From NCBI RefSeq assembly GCF_026625125.1, contig NZ_CP113097.1, positions 1,488,001 to 1,552,000 on the forward strand: DNA of 64,000 nucleotides, written 5' to 3'. Numbering within the stretch: position 1 is the stretch's first letter; each line of letters starts with the position of its first letter. Positions 7,855 through 16,651 of the stretch are shown here, in pieces. The DNA is from Pseudomonas putida (lineage in GTDB: Bacteria > Pseudomonadota > Gammaproteobacteria > Pseudomonadales > Pseudomonadaceae). The position numbers and the translations under genes were made by a program. Under the pieces are notes generated by a model, which was not told the DNA's origin, ran no database searches, and saw only the letters and a list, made by a program, of their open reading frames with translations.

Positions 7855-8286
7855 ATGAGTGCACTATCAGTACGCAACAGTTTATCGGTGCTGGCGATGG
7901 CAGGGCTGAGCGTTACCGCCCATGCCGAGAATAACTTGGCAACGGTGATTGTCGATAATAAAACAAGTGCCCCAGCCAGTTACACTTATGAGCAGATGTC
8001 AGGTACGTCACAGCCGGTGATGGGTGAAGTGAATGCCCGCCAGAATAGAGTGTTTTTAGTGACAAGCTTTGCTGATTCAATATCGGGCATGCGCTTTGTG
8101 TACGCATCCGGCAGTAAAAAGTGTCGTTTCTCCGTATCGCATACTGCGCCTCCACCCACCTATATACCTACCTGGAAAAAGGATGCTGTTTCGATCGGGT
8201 CCTCGCGCGCAACGTGTACGGTGAAGATGGAGAAGATAGGAACGCAAATGCCTTATCACTACACGGTGAGGTTCACTTTTCAATGA
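7855..8286 (+). CDS. small secreted protein of unknown function (accessory)
   Basis: A 143-residue protein with an N-terminal signal peptide (hydrophobic stretch to TAHA-E near residue 24). The mature part is about 119 residues, rich in Ser, Thr and Val, and looks beta-rich. It has two cysteines (KKCRF and ATCTV) that could form one disulfide. I recognise no family. Codon use and GC are AT-richer than neighbouring core genes, suggesting acquired DNA. It is followed after 51 nt by another unknown gene on the same strand, so the two may form an operon. Confidence 0.7.
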   Translation: MSALSVRNSLSVLAMAGLSVTAHAENNLATVIVDNKTSAPASYTYEQMSGTSQPVMGEVNARQNRVFLVTSFADSISGMRFVYASGSKKCRFSVSHTAPPPTYIPTWKKDAVSIGSSRATCTVKMEKIGTQMPYHYTVRFTFQ

Positions 8287-8337
8287 ACCTCGCGGGGCGC
8301 CAGTGAAGGTGCCCTCAATGAGCACCGAGGAACGCCC

Positions 8338-9144
8338 ATGAAAATTTTCAGCGTTAATGCCGCACCTGTCGTGCGTCAGGAAAACGTTCAGCCACCGCCC
8401 ACAAAGTCGGCGCAAGGTACTGCACAACCAGCGTGCAAGGTGAGTTTGTCCGATGAGGCCCTTAATGACGCCAGAAACAAGGACGAGGTTCGAGCACTTC
8501 ATGCACGGATCTATGGAACACCGTCGCTCGGGGATCGAATCAGTTATAGCTATCGAAGTCGGGGAGAAGAAAAATTCATGAATGAGCCGCCTCCAGAAAA
8601 TTACACGCCTGAACAGGCTGACCGCCACCGGCAAGCCCTGGATTATCTGGTAGGTATCGAAAAGCGCTCAGGGGTAGAGACTCAGTTTGAGGAAAACCCG
8701 TTTTGGGGGTTGGACCGCGCTCATCTAGTGGCTATCGAGCAGGATGAAAACAGTTATACCGAAGTGGAACGTTATGCGGCAGCCAGAGCAAAAACAACAT
8801 TGGACAATATTTTCTTCACACGTCTCAGCGACCATGCCTATAACACAGGCGACCTACGACCCGTGTTCAAGGGGTATCTTGAGTATCTGGATAACTTGAC
8901 CGACGTCGAACGCCTTAATTTTCCAGCCGATGAACGTGAACGGGTAGCCGGCCGTTTGGCTCGTGCGCAAAGCGAATCTGGCAGCCTCCCCGAAGGCTTC
9001 TCCCTCTGGCAATACATGAACTGGGCCCCTGAAGGCCGCCTCGACCTCGACGCGCTGCTGAACCTCGCGCCTTCGTCGGCACCGCCCGCCGCCACTGAAG
9101 GGGCGGGCGATGCAGTAAGTCAGGGCAGTTCGCGGCTGCGGTAG
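8338..9144 (+). CDS. uncharacterised 268-residue protein (accessory)
   Basis: No signal peptide or membrane segment is evident. The N-terminal 40 residues are low-complexity (Pro/Gln/Ala/Thr), followed by VSLSDEAL. A charged, probably helical middle follows ([19 protein letters not shown] and similar) and then a Ser/Ala/Pro-rich tail. I recognise no family. The 5' two thirds are AT-rich; the last 150 nt are GC-rich like the host. The gene overlaps the 3' end of convergent apeB by 25 nt. The N-terminus, with a disordered leader then a folded part, would be compatible with a secreted effector, but no secretion motif supports this. Confidence 0.7.
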   Translation: MKIFSVNAAPVVRQENVQPPPTKSAQGTAQPACKVSLSDEALNDARNKDEVRALHARIYGTPSLGDRISYSYRSRGEEKFMNEPPPENYTPEQADRHRQALDYLVGIEKRSGVETQFEENPFWGLDRAHLVAIEQDENSYTEVERYAAARAKTTLDNIFFTRLSDHAYNTGDLRPVFKGYLEYLDNLTDVERLNFPADERERVAGRLARAQSESGSLPEGFSLWQYMNWAPEGRLDLDALLNLAPSSAPPAATEGAGDAVSQGSSRLR

Positions 9145-10409
9145 AACGCGGTCAACACCTTCACCAGGTGCGCGAGGTCATGGCTGCCGCACAGTTCACG
9201 GATCGAGTGCATGGCAAAGGTCGGCAGGCCGATGTCGACCGTGCGCACGCCAAGGTGGCTGGCGGTGATCGGGCCGATGGTCGAACCGCAACCCATGTCG
9301 CTGCGCACCACGAAGCTTTGCACCGGTACTTCTTCGGCCATGCACAGGTGGCGGAAGAACCCGGCGGTTTCGCTGTTGGTGGCATAGCGCTGGTTGTTGT
9401 TGACCTTGATCACCGGCCCTGCGTTGAGCTTGGGCCCGTGGTTGCCGTCATGCTTGTCGGCGTAGTTGGGGTGCACCCCGTGGGCATTGTCGGCCGAGAC
9501 CATGAGCGAGCGCTGGATGGTGCGCACGTAGGTGTCGCCGTCCGGCAGCAGGCGCTGCAGGGTTTGCTCGAGCATCGGGCCGTCGGCGCCGCAGGCCGAG
9601 CAACTGCCGACTTCTTCGTGGTCGTTGCACACCAGCACGCAGGTTTCGTCACTGTCAGCGGCCAGCAGCGCCTGCAGGCCGGCGTAGCACGACAGCAGGT
9701 TGTCCAGGCGAGCCCCGGCGATGAAATCACCGTTCAGGCCGATCAATGCGGCGTCCTGGGTGTCGTAGAAGCTCAGCTCGTAGTCCAGCACCACATCGGC
9801 ATTGAGCTGGTGCTCACGGGCCAGCTGCTCGGTGAGCAGGGCGCGGAAGTCGATGCGCTCGTCGCCAGCCACTTGGGCCAGGATCGGCGGCAGTTCGTTC
9901 TGTGGGTTGATCTGCCAGCCTTCGTTGGCCGTGCGGTTGAGGTGGATTGCCAGGTTGGGAATGATGGCGATCGGCAGCTTGAAGTCGATCAGCTGGCTTT
10001 CGACCTTGCCATCACGCCGGAAGGTCACGCGCCCGGCCAGCGACAGGTCACGGTCGAACCACGGCGCCAGCAGGGCGCCGCCGTACACTTCCACTCCCAG
10101 TTGCAGAAAGCCCTGGCGCTGCAGCTCTGGCTGCGGCTTGACCCGCAGGCACGGGCTGTCGGTGTGCGCACCGACCATGCGAATGCCCCCGAGCAGCGGT
10201 GCTTGTTTGCCCAGGTTGATGGCGATTATCGAAGAATCGTTACGGGTGACGTAATAGCGGCCGCCAGGCACCGTGGCCCAACTGTCACGCTCGTCCAGGC
10301 GCTGGTAGCCGGCCGCTTCCAGGCGCAGGGCCAGGCTGGCGGTGGCGTGAAAGGGCGTAGGGGAGGCCTTGAGAAAATCAATCAGACCGGTGTTCAGTGC
10401 TTCACGCAT
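9120..10409 (-). CDS. apeB: M18-family aminopeptidase
   Basis: A 429-residue cytosolic metallo-aminopeptidase of family M18 at the usual full length. Two-zinc-site motifs are visible: [11 protein letters not shown] near residue 83, GARLDNLLS near 235, the acidic pair in NDHEEVGS near 265, and [13 protein letters not shown] near 370. It should remove N-terminal residues, with acidic or neutral preference in the family, from peptides in the cytoplasm. The ATG at 10407-10409 lies just downstream of a long heptamer array. The same gene precedes the pseudouridine synthase and minCDE in other pseudomonads. Confidence 0.94.
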   Translation of the reverse strand: MREALNTGLIDFLKASPTPFHATASLALRLEAAGYQRLDERDSWATVPGGRYYVTRNDSSIIAINLGKQAPLLGGIRMVGAHTDSPCLRVKPQPELQRQGFLQLGVEVYGGALLAPWFDRDLSLAGRVTFRRDGKVESQLIDFKLPIAIIPNLAIHLNRTANEGWQINPQNELPPILAQVAGDERIDFRALLTEQLAREHQLNADVVLDYELSFYDTQDAALIGLNGDFIAGARLDNLLSCYAGLQALLAADSDETCVLVCNDHEEVGSCSACGADGPMLEQTLQRLLPDGDTYVRTIQRSLMVSADNAHGVHPNYADKHDGNHGPKLNAGPVIKVNNNQRYATNSETAGFFRHLCMAEEVPVQSFVVRSDMGCGSTIGPITASHLGVRTVDIGLPTFAMHSIRELCGSHDLAHLVKVLTAFYRSRELP

Positions 10410-10424
10410 AACTCACTCCAATTC

Positions 10425-10748
10425 GAGCTGCAAGCTTGAAGCTTCAAGCCGCAAGCTGCAAGCCTCAAGCCTCAAGCCTCAAGCCGCAAGCCGCAAGCCG
10501 CAAGCTGCAAGCCTCAAGCCTCAAGCCTCAAGCCTCAAGCCTCAAGCCTCAAGCCTCAAGCTGCAAGCAAGAGCAGACCGCGGAGTAAGCTCCAACGCGA
10601 TCTGCTTTCGCTTGAAGCTTGCAGCTTGAAGCTTACCGCTTAAACAGCGCAGGGCTCTTGGGCTTCAAGCCGCAAGCAAGAGCAGACCGCGGTGTAAGCT
10701 CCAACGCGATCTGCTTTTACTTGCAGCTTGTAGCTTGCAGCTTGCCGC
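10425..10748. repeat. long heptamer (CAAGCYN) array with two hairpin cores
   Basis: The largest array in the window fills the 339-bp gap between rluA-family gene and apeB. About twenty head-to-tail CAAGCYN heptamers (10430-10570) lead into a hairpin core (AGCAGACCGCG near 10571 pairing with CGCGATCTGCT), then inverted heptamers. A second near-identical core starts at about 10679, again followed by inverted heptamers. No gene is present here; open frames across it are an effect of the 7-bp period. Confidence 0.85.
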
Positions 10749-11384
10749 TTAAAAAGGCGCAGGACATTCGAACGTCAGTCGTTCGCCGGAAACGGGGTGG
10801 GTGAAGCTCAGCATTGCTGCATGCAGGCACAAGCGATCATGCGCCGCCAAGGCTTCGGGGTTGGCATACAAACGGTCACCGAGCAGCGGGTGCCCGATCG
10901 ACAGCATGTGCACCCTCAACTGGTGCGAACGGCCGGTGATTGGCGTCAACTCCACCCGGCAGTGGTCGCCGCAACGCTCAAGGATGCGCCAGAAGGTCAG
11001 GGCATGTTTGCCTTGCTCATGGTCCACCACATGGCGTGGCTTGGTGGGCGGGTCGTAGCGCAGGGGCAGGTCGATGCTGCCGCTGTCCAGCACCGGCTGA
11101 CCCCAGCACAGCGCGGTGTAGGCCTTCTCCGTCTCGCGGTCGTGGAACTGGCGCGACAGCTCGCGGTGGCTGTCGGCATCGCGGGCCAGCAGGATGATGC
11201 CGGAGGTTTCCCAGTCCAGGCGGTGGACGATCAGCGCATCCGGGTAGCCGTTTTCCTGCAGGCGAGTGATCAGGCAATCCTTGTTGTCATCGGCGCGGCC
11301 TGGCACCGACAGCAGCAGGGTCGGCTTGTTGACCACCAGGATGGCGGCGTCTTCATGAAGGATCTGGACGTTCGACAGCGGCAT
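10749..11384 (-). CDS. RluA-family 23S rRNA/tRNA pseudouridine synthase
   Basis: A 211-residue single-domain pseudouridine synthase. The catalytic motif HRLDWETSG (consensus HRLDxxTSG, catalytic Asp) lies near residues 55-63, and the later family motifs PITGRSHQLRVH and GDRLYANP are present. No S4 RNA-binding domain is visible, as in RluA. The ATG at 11382-11384 was chosen; the open frame to 11552 reads through a REP pair and is not believed. It likely isomerises uridine in 23S rRNA and/or tRNA. Confidence 0.9.
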   Translation of the reverse strand: MPLSNVQILHEDAAILVVNKPTLLLSVPGRADDNKDCLITRLQENGYPDALIVHRLDWETSGIILLARDADSHRELSRQFHDRETEKAYTALCWGQPVLDSGSIDLPLRYDPPTKPRHVVDHEQGKHALTFWRILERCGDHCRVELTPITGRSHQLRVHMLSIGHPLLGDRLYANPEALAAHDRLCLHAAMLSFTHPVSGERLTFECPAPF

Positions 11385-11421
11385 TGCGGGTTCTCGGTCA
11401 AATCGGGGAAAACCATTGGGG

Positions 11422-11566
11422 CCGCGTTGCGGCCCATCGCCGGCAAGCCGGCTCCCACACGTACCGCGCAGGCCCCGTAGAAGCCGGCAAACCGGGTTCC
11501 AGAGGTACAACGCAGACCCTGTGGGAGCCGGCTTGCCGGCGATGGGCTGCAACGCAGCCCCAATGA
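11422..11566. repeat. inverted pair of REP elements
   Basis: Two REP palindromes in opposite orientation, at 11435-11458 (reverse form) and 11521-11546 (GGGAGCCGGCTTGCCGGCGA form), separated by about 60 bp, between minE and the rluA-family gene. Outer flanks also pair (GGGGCCGCGTTGCGG with GCTGCAACGCAGCCCC), giving a REPIN-like hairpin. Confidence 0.85.
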
Positions 11567-11584
11567 TCGAGCCAGTTCGCTGTA

Positions 11585-11839
11585 TCAGCGCTCAGGCAAC
11601 GTGATGTTCAGCTCCAGAATCGAGCAACTGCCCTGGTTTTCCAGTTCGATGTGCACATCATCGCTACCGATGTTCACATACTTGCGGATCACCTCGAGCA
11701 ACTCTTTTTGCAGCGCCGGCAGGTAGTCCGGTTCGCTGCGCTGGCCGCGCTCATGCGCCACGATGATCTGTAGACGCTCTTTCGCCACCGACGCACTGGT
11801 CTGTTTCTGTCTGCCACGAAAGAAGTCAAAAAGGTTCAT
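11585..11839 (-). CDS. minE: cell division topological specificity factor MinE
   Basis: An 84-residue MinE at normal length. The N-terminal anti-MinCD region starts [12 protein letters not shown] (membrane-targeting amphipathic segment), then [16 protein letters not shown]; the C-terminal topological specificity domain follows. It stimulates MinD ATPase and drives pole-to-pole oscillation, keeping the Z-ring at midcell. It lies 3 nt after minD in the same operon. Confidence 0.97.
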   Translation of the reverse strand: MNLFDFFRGRQKQTSASVAKERLQIIVAHERGQRSEPDYLPALQKELLEVIRKYVNIGSDDVHIELENQGSCSILELNITLPER

Positions 11840-11842
11840 GGT

Positions 11843-12655
11843 TTATTTGCTCCCGAAAATGCGCTCGAAGAATCCCTTCTTCTGTACATCGATGAAGCGC
11901 ATCGGCTTCTCTTTGCCCAGCAGGCGGTCGACCGCATCGCTGTAGGCCTGGCCGGCATCGCTCTGATCATCGAGAATGACCGGGATACCTTGGTTGGACG
12001 CCTTGAGTACCGCCTGCGACTCCGGGATCACGCCCTTGAGCTTGATCGACAGAATCTCTTCCACGTCGGCCACGCTCAGCATTTCGCCCTTGACGACGCG
12101 CTCCGGGTGGTAACGCGTGATCAGCAGGTGTTCCTTGATCGGCTCTTCCCCGTTTTCGGAGCGGCGCGACTTGCTCGACAGAATGCCCAGCATACGGTCG
12201 GAGTCACGTACCGAAGACACTTCAGGGTTGGTCACGACGATGGCTTCGTCGGCGAAGTACATGGCCAGGTGCGCGCCTTTCTCGATACCCGCCGGCGAGT
12301 CGCAGATCACGTACTCGAACTGTTCTTTGAGGTCCATCAGAACCTTTTCAACGCCTTCCTGGGTCAGCGCGTCCTTGTCGCGAGTCTGGCTGGCGGCCAG
12401 TACGTACAGGTTCTCCAGGCGCTTGTCCTTGATCAGGGCCTGCTGCAGGTTGGCTTCGCCGTTGACCACGTTGACGAAGTCGTAAACCACGCGGCGCTCG
12501 CAGCCCATGATCAGGTCGAGGTTACGCAGGCCCACGTCGAAGTCGACGATGACCGTCTTGTGGCCGCGCAGTGCGAGGCCGGTGCCGATGGCGGCGCTGG
12601 TGGTGGTCTTGCCCACACCCCCCTTGCCGGAAGTAACGACGAGAATCTTGGCCAA
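11843..12655 (-). CDS. minD: septum site-determining ATPase MinD
   Basis: A 270-residue ParA/MinD-type ATPase. The deviant Walker A KGGVGKTT is at residues 10-17, VIVDFDVGLRNLDL at about 35-48, and a Walker B-like CDSPAG near 118-123. The C-terminal amphipathic helix (IDVQKKGFFERIFGSK region) anchors it to the membrane. MinD-ATP recruits MinC to the membrane and is released by MinE. A 100-bp gap without a clear terminator separates it from minC upstream. Confidence 0.97.
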   Translation of the reverse strand: MAKILVVTSGKGGVGKTTTSAAIGTGLALRGHKTVIVDFDVGLRNLDLIMGCERRVVYDFVNVVNGEANLQQALIKDKRLENLYVLAASQTRDKDALTQEGVEKVLMDLKEQFEYVICDSPAGIEKGAHLAMYFADEAIVVTNPEVSSVRDSDRMLGILSSKSRRSENGEEPIKEHLLITRYHPERVVKGEMLSVADVEEILSIKLKGVIPESQAVLKASNQGIPVILDDQSDAGQAYSDAVDRLLGKEKPMRFIDVQKKGFFERIFGSK

Positions 12656-12755
12656 GGTGTTTCACCCCTAAATAAGTCGGGACAGGCGTCCCAGCAAAAT
12701 GCAAAAAAACGGCAACAGGTAAAAAAGTTGCTCTAAAAATGACGGCAAGTATCCG

Positions 12756-13508
12756 TTAAAGACGGGTGATGTTCAACACGTCACCAGACAGGCTGACTTG
12801 CACGCCGCCGCCCCACAGCGGGTCGCGGCGCAGGTCCTCGCAGACCTTGTACTGGCCAGCGATGGAGACCATTTCGGCGGTCATCTGCTGGCAGAAGATA
12901 CGGGCCTTGGTGTTGCCTTTGATGCCGGCCAGGGCACGGCCGCGCATGGCGCCGTACACATGGATGTTGCCATCGGCGAGAAGTTCCGCACCCGGGCTTA
13001 CCGACCCTGTGACCACCAGGTCGCCACCCTGAGCATAGATCTGCTGGCCGCCACGTACAGGCGAAGTGATGATCCGCGTCGGGCGGATTTCCGGCTCTGC
13101 AGCGGGCGCCGGTGCCGGCTCGGGCTTTTTCACTTCCGGCTCTGGCTCCAGCGGCCGCTCACGGGCGCCGGAGGGCGGCAGTACCGGCAGGTCGATGGCG
13201 ATCGCCGCAGCGATGTCCTCGATGCGGCTGGCCCGGATCGCCAAGGTCCGCAGGCCATGGTGACGGCAGATGCGCATCAGCCCGGGCAGGTCGATCGCCC
13301 CTTCGTCGGCTGGCAGCTTGTCCAGCGCCAGCACCAACGGCGTGTTGCTGAAGAAATTAGGGGCCTGGGCCACTTTCGCCGCCAACTGGCGGTCGAGGGC
13401 GTCAAGGTCGTTGCGCCCCAGCTCCAGCACAGTGATGGCGAGCATGCTGCCCTTGAGCTGGAACACGGAGGCGGTGTCGGGTGTGTGGTTTGGGCTCATG
13501 GTCTGCAT
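12756..13508 (-). CDS. minC: septum site-determining protein MinC
   Basis: A 250-residue FtsZ inhibitor. The N-terminal FtsZ-binding domain is at about residues 15-110, a Pro/Glu/Ala linker at about 118-145 ([14 protein letters not shown]), and the C-terminal beta-helical domain at about 148-250 ([40 protein letters not shown]). The alternative ATG at 13499 would remove three residues; neither start has a strong Shine-Dalgarno. First gene of minCDE. Confidence 0.95.
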   Translation of the reverse strand: MQTMSPNHTPDTASVFQLKGSMLAITVLELGRNDLDALDRQLAAKVAQAPNFFSNTPLVLALDKLPADEGAIDLPGLMRICRHHGLRTLAIRASRIEDIAAAIAIDLPVLPPSGARERPLEPEPEVKKPEPAPAPAAEPEIRPTRIITSPVRGGQQIYAQGGDLVVTGSVSPGAELLADGNIHVYGAMRGRALAGIKGNTKARIFCQQMTAEMVSIAGQYKVCEDLRRDPLWGGGVQVSLSGDVLNITRL

Positions 13509-13539
13509 AGACGGCTTGTTGCGGAAAAAGTGCCCTGAC

Positions 13540-13567
13540 TTATAACGATAAGACCGGTTGGCCGCAA
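13540..13567 (-). promoter_or_regulatory. putative sigma-70 promoter of minC
   Basis: On the minus strand, TTGCGG (13562-13567) and TTATAA (13540-13545) are separated by 16 bp, 32 bp upstream of the minC ATG. Position and sequence fit a housekeeping promoter for minCDE. Confidence 0.5.
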
Positions 13568-13619
13568 CCGGCGCCGATCCGATGTAGAATGCTCGGCCTT
13601 TGACTTACCGGAAGCTTCA

Positions 13620-14555
13620 ATGGAACGCCCGCGTTTTCGTCCCTATTTCCTCCACCCCAGGTTCTGGGGCCTGTGGCTGGGCCTGGGCCTGCTGTGGCTG
13701 GCGGTGCAGTTGCCCTACCGCGCCCTGCTGTGGCTCGGCGCTGCCCTGGGCGCGCTGATGTATCGGGTGGCCGGTGAGCGCCGACGCATCGCTGCACGCA
13801 ACCTGGAACTGTGTTTCCCCGAGATGTCCGTCGACGAACGGCGCCGTTTGTTGAAGGCGAATTTCGCCTCCACCGGCATCGCCTTCTTCGAAATGGCCAT
13901 GAGCTGGTGGTGGCCCAAGGCCAGGTTGGCGCGCCTGGCGCACATCGAGGGCCTCGAGCACCTGCAAGCCGCGCAACAGGCCGGGCAGGGCGCGATCCTC
14001 ATGGCCGTGCATTTCACCACCCTGGAGATCGGCGCCGCCTTGCTCGGCCAGGTGCACACCATCGACGGCATGTACCGCGAGCATGGCAATGCGCTGTTCG
14101 ACTTCATTCAGCGCAGCGGCCGTGAGCGCCACAACCTCGATTCGCTGGCCGTGGAGCGTGAAGACGTGCGCGGCATGCTCAAACTGCTGCGTGCCGGGCG
14201 CGCCATCTGGTATGCGCCCGACCAGGACTACGGCGCCAAGCAGAGCCTGTTCGTGCCGTTGTTCGGCATCCAGGCGGCAACGGTCACCGCCACCACCAAG
14301 TTCGCCCGCCTGGGCAAGGCGCAGGTCATTCCCTTCACCCAGAAGCGCCTGGAGGATGGCAGTGGCTATCGCCTGGTGATCCACCCGCCGCTGGAAGCCT
14401 TCCCCGGTGAAAGCGAAGAGGCCGATTGCCTGCGCATCAACCAGTGGATCGAAGGCGTGTTGCGCGAGTGCCCCGAGCAATACCTGTGGGCGCACCGGCG
14501 CTTCAAGTCGCGGCCTGAAGGTGCGCCGCGGCTGTATGACAAGAAAAAGCGCTGA
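13620..14555 (+). CDS. lpxL: lipid A biosynthesis (late) acyltransferase
   Basis: A 311-residue LpxL/HtrB-family inner-membrane acyltransferase. One N-terminal membrane helix (about residues 16-40) is followed by the acyltransferase catalytic motif H-x4-E in AVHFTTLEIG (near residue 132) and a WYAPDQDYG motif near 198. It transfers a secondary (lauroyl-type) acyl chain to lipid A on the cytoplasmic face. It is divergent from minC. Pseudomonads carry two HtrB-like paralogues; which position this one acylates is not decided here. Confidence 0.9.
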   Translation: MERPRFRPYFLHPRFWGLWLGLGLLWLAVQLPYRALLWLGAALGALMYRVAGERRRIAARNLELCFPEMSVDERRRLLKANFASTGIAFFEMAMSWWWPKARLARLAHIEGLEHLQAAQQAGQGAILMAVHFTTLEIGAALLGQVHTIDGMYREHGNALFDFIQRSGRERHNLDSLAVEREDVRGMLKLLRAGRAIWYAPDQDYGAKQSLFVPLFGIQAATVTATTKFARLGKAQVIPFTQKRLEDGSGYRLVIHPPLEAFPGESEEADCLRINQWIEGVLRECPEQYLWAHRRFKSRPEGAPRLYDKKKR

Positions 14556-14559
14556 CCAT

Positions 14560-14590
14560 GTGGCAGCCGGCTTGCCGGCGATGAGGCCAG
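14560..14590. repeat. single REP element
   Basis: One REP palindrome (AGCCGGCTTGCCGGCGAT) in the short gap between the lipid A acyltransferase and the patatin gene. Confidence 0.75.
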
Positions 14591-14621
14591 CGCTGGCAGT
14601 CAAAGATCCTGGGAGCAAGAC

Positions 14622-15770
14622 ATGGCCCCACCCCCCACCACCGGCCTGATCCTCTCTGGCGGCGGCGCCCGCGCCGCCTACCAGGTCGGTGTTCTGGCCG
14701 GCATCGCCGAGCTGCTGCCTGCCGGCGCAGCCAACCCCTTCCCGGTGATCGTCGGCACCTCGGCCGGCGCCATCAATGCCGTGACCCTGGCCAGTGGCGC
14801 CATGCGCTTCAACGAGGCGGTACAAAGGCTCACCGCCTTCTGGCAGAACCTGGGCAGCCACCTGGTGGTGCGCAGCGACTGGCCGGGCGTGATCCGCCAG
14901 GCCGGCCGCTTTGTCGGCCACAGCCTGCTGGGGCTGGGCGGCCAGGCACCGGTTGCGCTGCTCGACAGCAGCCCGCTGCGCGGCCTGTTGCAGGCGCACA
15001 TCGACCTGGATGGCATCACCCATGCCCTGGCCAGCGAGCAGCTGCGCGCGGTTGCGGTCACCGCATTCGGCTACGAGTCTGGCCAGGCGGTGACCTTCTA
15101 CCAGGGCCGCGGCACCATCGACGCCTGGCTACGCCACCGCCGCCTCGGCGTGCCCACGCCATTGACCGTTGACCACCTGCTGGCCAGCGCGGCTATCCCG
15201 CTGCTGTTCGCCCCGGTCCGGCTCGGTGACGAGTACTACGGCGACGGCGCGGTACGCCAGTCGGCGCCGATCAGCCCGGCGCTGCACCTGGGGGCCAGCC
15301 GCGTGCTGGTGGTCGGCGTCAGCGGCAACCCGCAACGGCCAGCACCACCTTTGCCGCCCCAGCGCGTGTTCAGTGGGCACCAGCCAAGCCTGGCGCAGAT
15401 CGCAGGGCATATGCTCAACAGCACGTTCATCGACAGCCTGGAAGGCGATATCGAGCTGTTGCAGCGCCTGAATCACCTGAGCCGCCTGCTGCCGGCCCAC
15501 CTGGATGCGCGACGCCTGGGGCTGGCGCCGATCGAGGTGCTGGTGGTGGCGCCCAGCCAGCCGCTGGACGAAATCGCCGCACGGCATCGGCGTGAGCTGC
15601 CGGCGGCGCTACGGGTGTTCCTGCGCGGCCCGGGGGCGACGCGGACCAGTGGGGCAGGGGTGTTGAGCTACTTACTGTTCGAGGCCAGCTATTGCAGCGA
15701 GCTGATCGAGCTGGGGCGGCGGGATGCGCTGACCAAGCGGCGGGAGCTGGAGCAGTTTCTGGGGCTGTAA
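14622..15770 (+). CDS. patatin-like phospholipase
   Basis: A 382-residue patatin-domain hydrolase. The oxyanion-hole motif GGGARAAY (residues 11-18), the nucleophile elbow GTSAGAIN (near 44, catalytic Ser) and the catalytic Asp motif DGAVR (near 209) are all intact. There is no signal peptide, so it is probably cytosolic or delivered by another route. Expected activity is acyl hydrolysis of phospholipids or neutral lipids. It is codirectional with, and 66 nt after, the lipid A acyltransferase. Confidence 0.9.
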   Translation: MAPPPTTGLILSGGGARAAYQVGVLAGIAELLPAGAANPFPVIVGTSAGAINAVTLASGAMRFNEAVQRLTAFWQNLGSHLVVRSDWPGVIRQAGRFVGHSLLGLGGQAPVALLDSSPLRGLLQAHIDLDGITHALASEQLRAVAVTAFGYESGQAVTFYQGRGTIDAWLRHRRLGVPTPLTVDHLLASAAIPLLFAPVRLGDEYYGDGAVRQSAPISPALHLGASRVLVVGVSGNPQRPAPPLPPQRVFSGHQPSLAQIAGHMLNSTFIDSLEGDIELLQRLNHLSRLLPAHLDARRLGLAPIEVLVVAPSQPLDEIAARHRRELPAALRVFLRGPGATRTSGAGVLSYLLFEASYCSELIELGRRDALTKRRELEQFLGL

Positions 15771-15826
15771 TCGATGGGGCCGCCGTGCGGCCCATCGCGA
15801 CACCAAGCCGCCTTTACGGCAGCGCG

Positions 15827-16651
15827 TTACTCGGCAATCTGCAGCTTGCGCGACTGGGTATACACATACCGGACCTTCTCATACTCGAAGGGCGAATTGA
15901 GCTGGCCGTAGCGGAATTTGGTGGTGTAGCGCTTGTCCACCGCGCGCAGCAGGAAGATTTCCGGATGATCGGTGCTCACCTCGGCCATGTTCAGGTAATT
16001 GATCGCCTGTTCGCCGGCGTAATCCACCACCACCCCGGTGGTATCGCGCAGGTTCGACGGCCCCAGTACCGGCAGCATGATGTACGGGCCATCAGGCACG
16101 CCATAGAAGCCCAACGTCTGGCCAAAATCTTCGCTCTGGCGCGGCAGGCCCATCTTGGTCGCCGGGTCCCAGAGGCCACCCACACCGATGATGGTATTGA
16201 ACATCAGCCGCGCGGTGATCTCTGCCGAACGCTTGGCCTTGAGCTGCAGCACGCTGTTGAACAGGTTCGGCACATCGCCTAGGTTGTTGAAGAAATTGCT
16301 CACCCCGGTGCGCACGAACCGGGGCGTGACGTACTGGTAGCCGTCCACCAGCGGCAGCAGCACCCACTGGTCCAGGCGGTAGTTGAAGTGGTAGATGCGC
16401 CGGTTCAGCGACTCCAGCGGGTCGTATACGTTGAGCGCCGCCAAGGTGGAGCGTTCGAACTCGCGCTGGTCCAGGCCTGGGTTGAATTTCAGTTCGCGCA
16501 GCGGGTCGATGAACCCGTCCGCTTCGGGGGCCAAAGGTTGGGCGGTTACCTGAGGGTCGGACTCGATCACGCTGGTGCGCGGCGCGGTTTCCGCGGCCAG
16601 GGCATTGCCGGCAAACAGCAGGGCGGTGGCGAAGAGGAATTTGTTAACCAC
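15827..16651 (-). CDS. MlaA/VacJ-family outer-membrane lipid asymmetry protein, no lipobox seen
   Basis: A 274-residue VacJ/MlaA-family protein (DPLESLNRRIYHFNYRLD and the TPRFVRTGVSNFFNNLGDV region are characteristic). In E. coli MlaA is a lipoprotein that removes misplaced phospholipids from the outer leaflet. Here the N-terminus MVNKFLFATALLFAGNALA-AE looks like a plain signal peptide with no lipobox cysteine. The GTG start (16649-16651) has CTGGAG upstream and overlaps the stop of the upstream hydrolase by 8 nt; a longer frame would begin inside that gene. The coupling suggests a shared envelope-lipid role. Confidence 0.87.
   Translation of the reverse strand: MVNKFLFATALLFAGNALAAETAPRTSVIESDPQVTAQPLAPEADGFIDPLRELKFNPGLDQREFERSTLAALNVYDPLESLNRRIYHFNYRLDQWVLLPLVDGYQYVTPRFVRTGVSNFFNNLGDVPNLFNSVLQLKAKRSAEITARLMFNTIIGVGGLWDPATKMGLPRQSEDFGQTLGFYGVPDGPYIMLPVLGPSNLRDTTGVVVDYAGEQAINYLNMAEVSTDHPEIFLLRAVDKRYTTKFRYGQLNSPFEYEKVRYVYTQSRKLQIAE

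Noticed and set aside
10369..10629. Open frame with a repeated heptapeptide-like pattern
   Set aside because: The pattern comes from translating the 7-bp CAAGCYN array; it lacks a ribosome binding site and all frames show the same effect.
10425..10748. CRISPR-like appearance of the repeat array
   Set aside because: Units are 7 bp with no spacers of uniform length and no cas genes; it is a simple tandem repeat with hairpin cores.
11385..11552. N-terminal extension of the pseudouridine synthase
   Set aside because: The extra codons are translated REP sequence ([13 protein letters not shown] peptide), which recurs at other REP sites.
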